DNA of 64,000 nt from the NCBI RefSeq assembly GCF_000204055.1, contig NW_006768794.1, forward strand, positions 754,423 to 818,422, read 5' to 3'. The position numbers and the translations under genes were made by a program. The notes beneath the pieces are model-generated. The model was not told the origin of the DNA. It did no database searches and was given only the letters and a program-made list of their open reading frames with translations. The DNA is from Melampsora larici-populina 98AG31 (taxonomy: Eukaryota > Basidiomycota > Pucciniomycetes > Pucciniales > Melampsoraceae). This document shows positions 63,096 through 64,000 of the stretch, in pieces; the first letter of the stretch is position 1, and every line of letters starts with the position of its first letter.

Positions 63096-64000
63096 CAGGA
63101 AAAGAGTGAAATTTGCACAGAAGGTAGTAGGTATTAGTAAAGGAAATCTTAGATTTTCAGCTCATCAAGTTCCCAATTACCATTTTTTTCATAAAGTGGT
63201 CAGGGAGATGTGCCTCCTTCTTTTCAACAGATCCCTGTCTACACAAACTTAGAAAAAATTCTGGGAGAAATTTTCCTTGGGAGGGAAACACAGTCTATGT
63301 TACTCAAAGCAAGTATGTATGTGTACATACTGTTTGCTACATACTTTTTTACAGTGGGAAGAAGGCCAATATTTGATTTTGGGAATTGAGAAACAACACC
63401 AACTTGAAAACCTTCTTGAAGCCGGTTTTCAAGTCAGACAATTATAAGTGCTACAAAGAGTTTTAATCTTTTTGCTTATTGTCATTCAAGTCAAAGGAAA
63501 ACTGTGTTCAGTGGCAAAACCAGATTAAACTCCCACTTCCCACTACCAATTTCCAGGTTTACACGTTCAGCACATTTAACCTGAATTCCACGTGCCTCAC
63601 CCACAACTTGTTCCTACAGAAGCCTGTTAAGATATTTAATCTTGGTTAGACGGTCAAAGATCATTTTCCTATTTTGGATCTGGAGGAGGTTGGAATGATT
63701 TTCGTTTTTAGGGTTGTATGTAACGTGATGTTGGGAAATTAGCGAGGCAATGCAGTGTTAGTGGAAAAGCAGCTAGATGAACAAAGGGGTGATGGTGAAC
63801 TGAATTAAGGGGTTTTGGAAATTCTCGTTTTTGTTTTGGGATATTAAGCTTCTATTTTAATTTTCTTTTCCTCCCTTTTTCTGATTCTTTTTGTGTCAAA
63901 AAGAATCAGTGAGTCTCTCTCTTAAACTTTTTCCTAAGTTTGTTTTATATCAACACTAATACATTTCACTCTCTAAATTAGAAACAATTCATTTCAATTT
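63096..64000. other. Intergenic to the window end
   Basis: No gene supported. It includes a perfect 13-bp hairpin CTGATTCTTTTTG / CAAAAAGAATCAG with a 3-base loop at 63,881-63,909. Confidence 0.45.

Overview
The window looks like accessory-rich chromosome from a basidiomycete, most likely a rust fungus (Pucciniales). The inference rests on AT-rich DNA, genes split by many 50-100 nt introns with GTAAGT-type donors, small secreted cysteine-rich proteins, and a dense mix of Ty3 retrotransposons and TIR/foldback DNA elements. Species was not determined.

Positions 1-21,000 are retrotransposon, nearly all transcribed from the minus strand. Element A is a chromodomain Ty3 element present as a tandem: a complete copy (4,027-16,112; LTRs 4,027-5,026 and 15,110-16,112) whose 3' LTR is also the 5' LTR of a second, window-truncated copy (1-5,026). 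Both copies carry, upstream of and overlapping gag in another frame, a multi-exon reading frame (here 'ORF1') whose splice sites, intron phases and stop codon are conserved. Splicing would remove the gag start codon. Element A is inserted in the integrase of a second Ty3 element, B (16,113-20,830). A Mutator-like element with a 9-bp target duplication interrupts ORF1/gag of the complete copy of A.

Positions 21,000-29,000 are a graveyard of small DNA elements: two members of one hAT-type MITE family (8-bp duplications), several palindromic elements (some nested), and pseudogene fragments.

Positions 29,400-61,600 hold the host genes, separated by long repeat-rich spacers: a secreted candidate effector with an internal duplication (29,457-30,647, +); a priA-like cysteine-rich secreted protein (32,394-33,825, -); kynurenine 3-monooxygenase (34,968-36,914, +); the complex III assembly factor Mzm1 (38,450-39,187, -); a PPP4R2-like phosphatase subunit with one in-frame TGA (40,473-41,699, -); a CDK8-like kinase fragment split by a Harbinger-type MITE (44,023-44,833, -); a secreted 12-cysteine protein (47,949-48,503, -); nucleoporin Nup85 (51,512-54,591, -); a flavin-reductase-domain protein (55,923-56,552, +); and a small single-span membrane protein (61,076-61,537, -). 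These are unrelated housekeeping and secretory functions, not an operon-like unit. Positions 61,600-64,000 hold only repeats.

Splice structures were read by hand from phase, consensus sites and family conservation; no transcript data were available.
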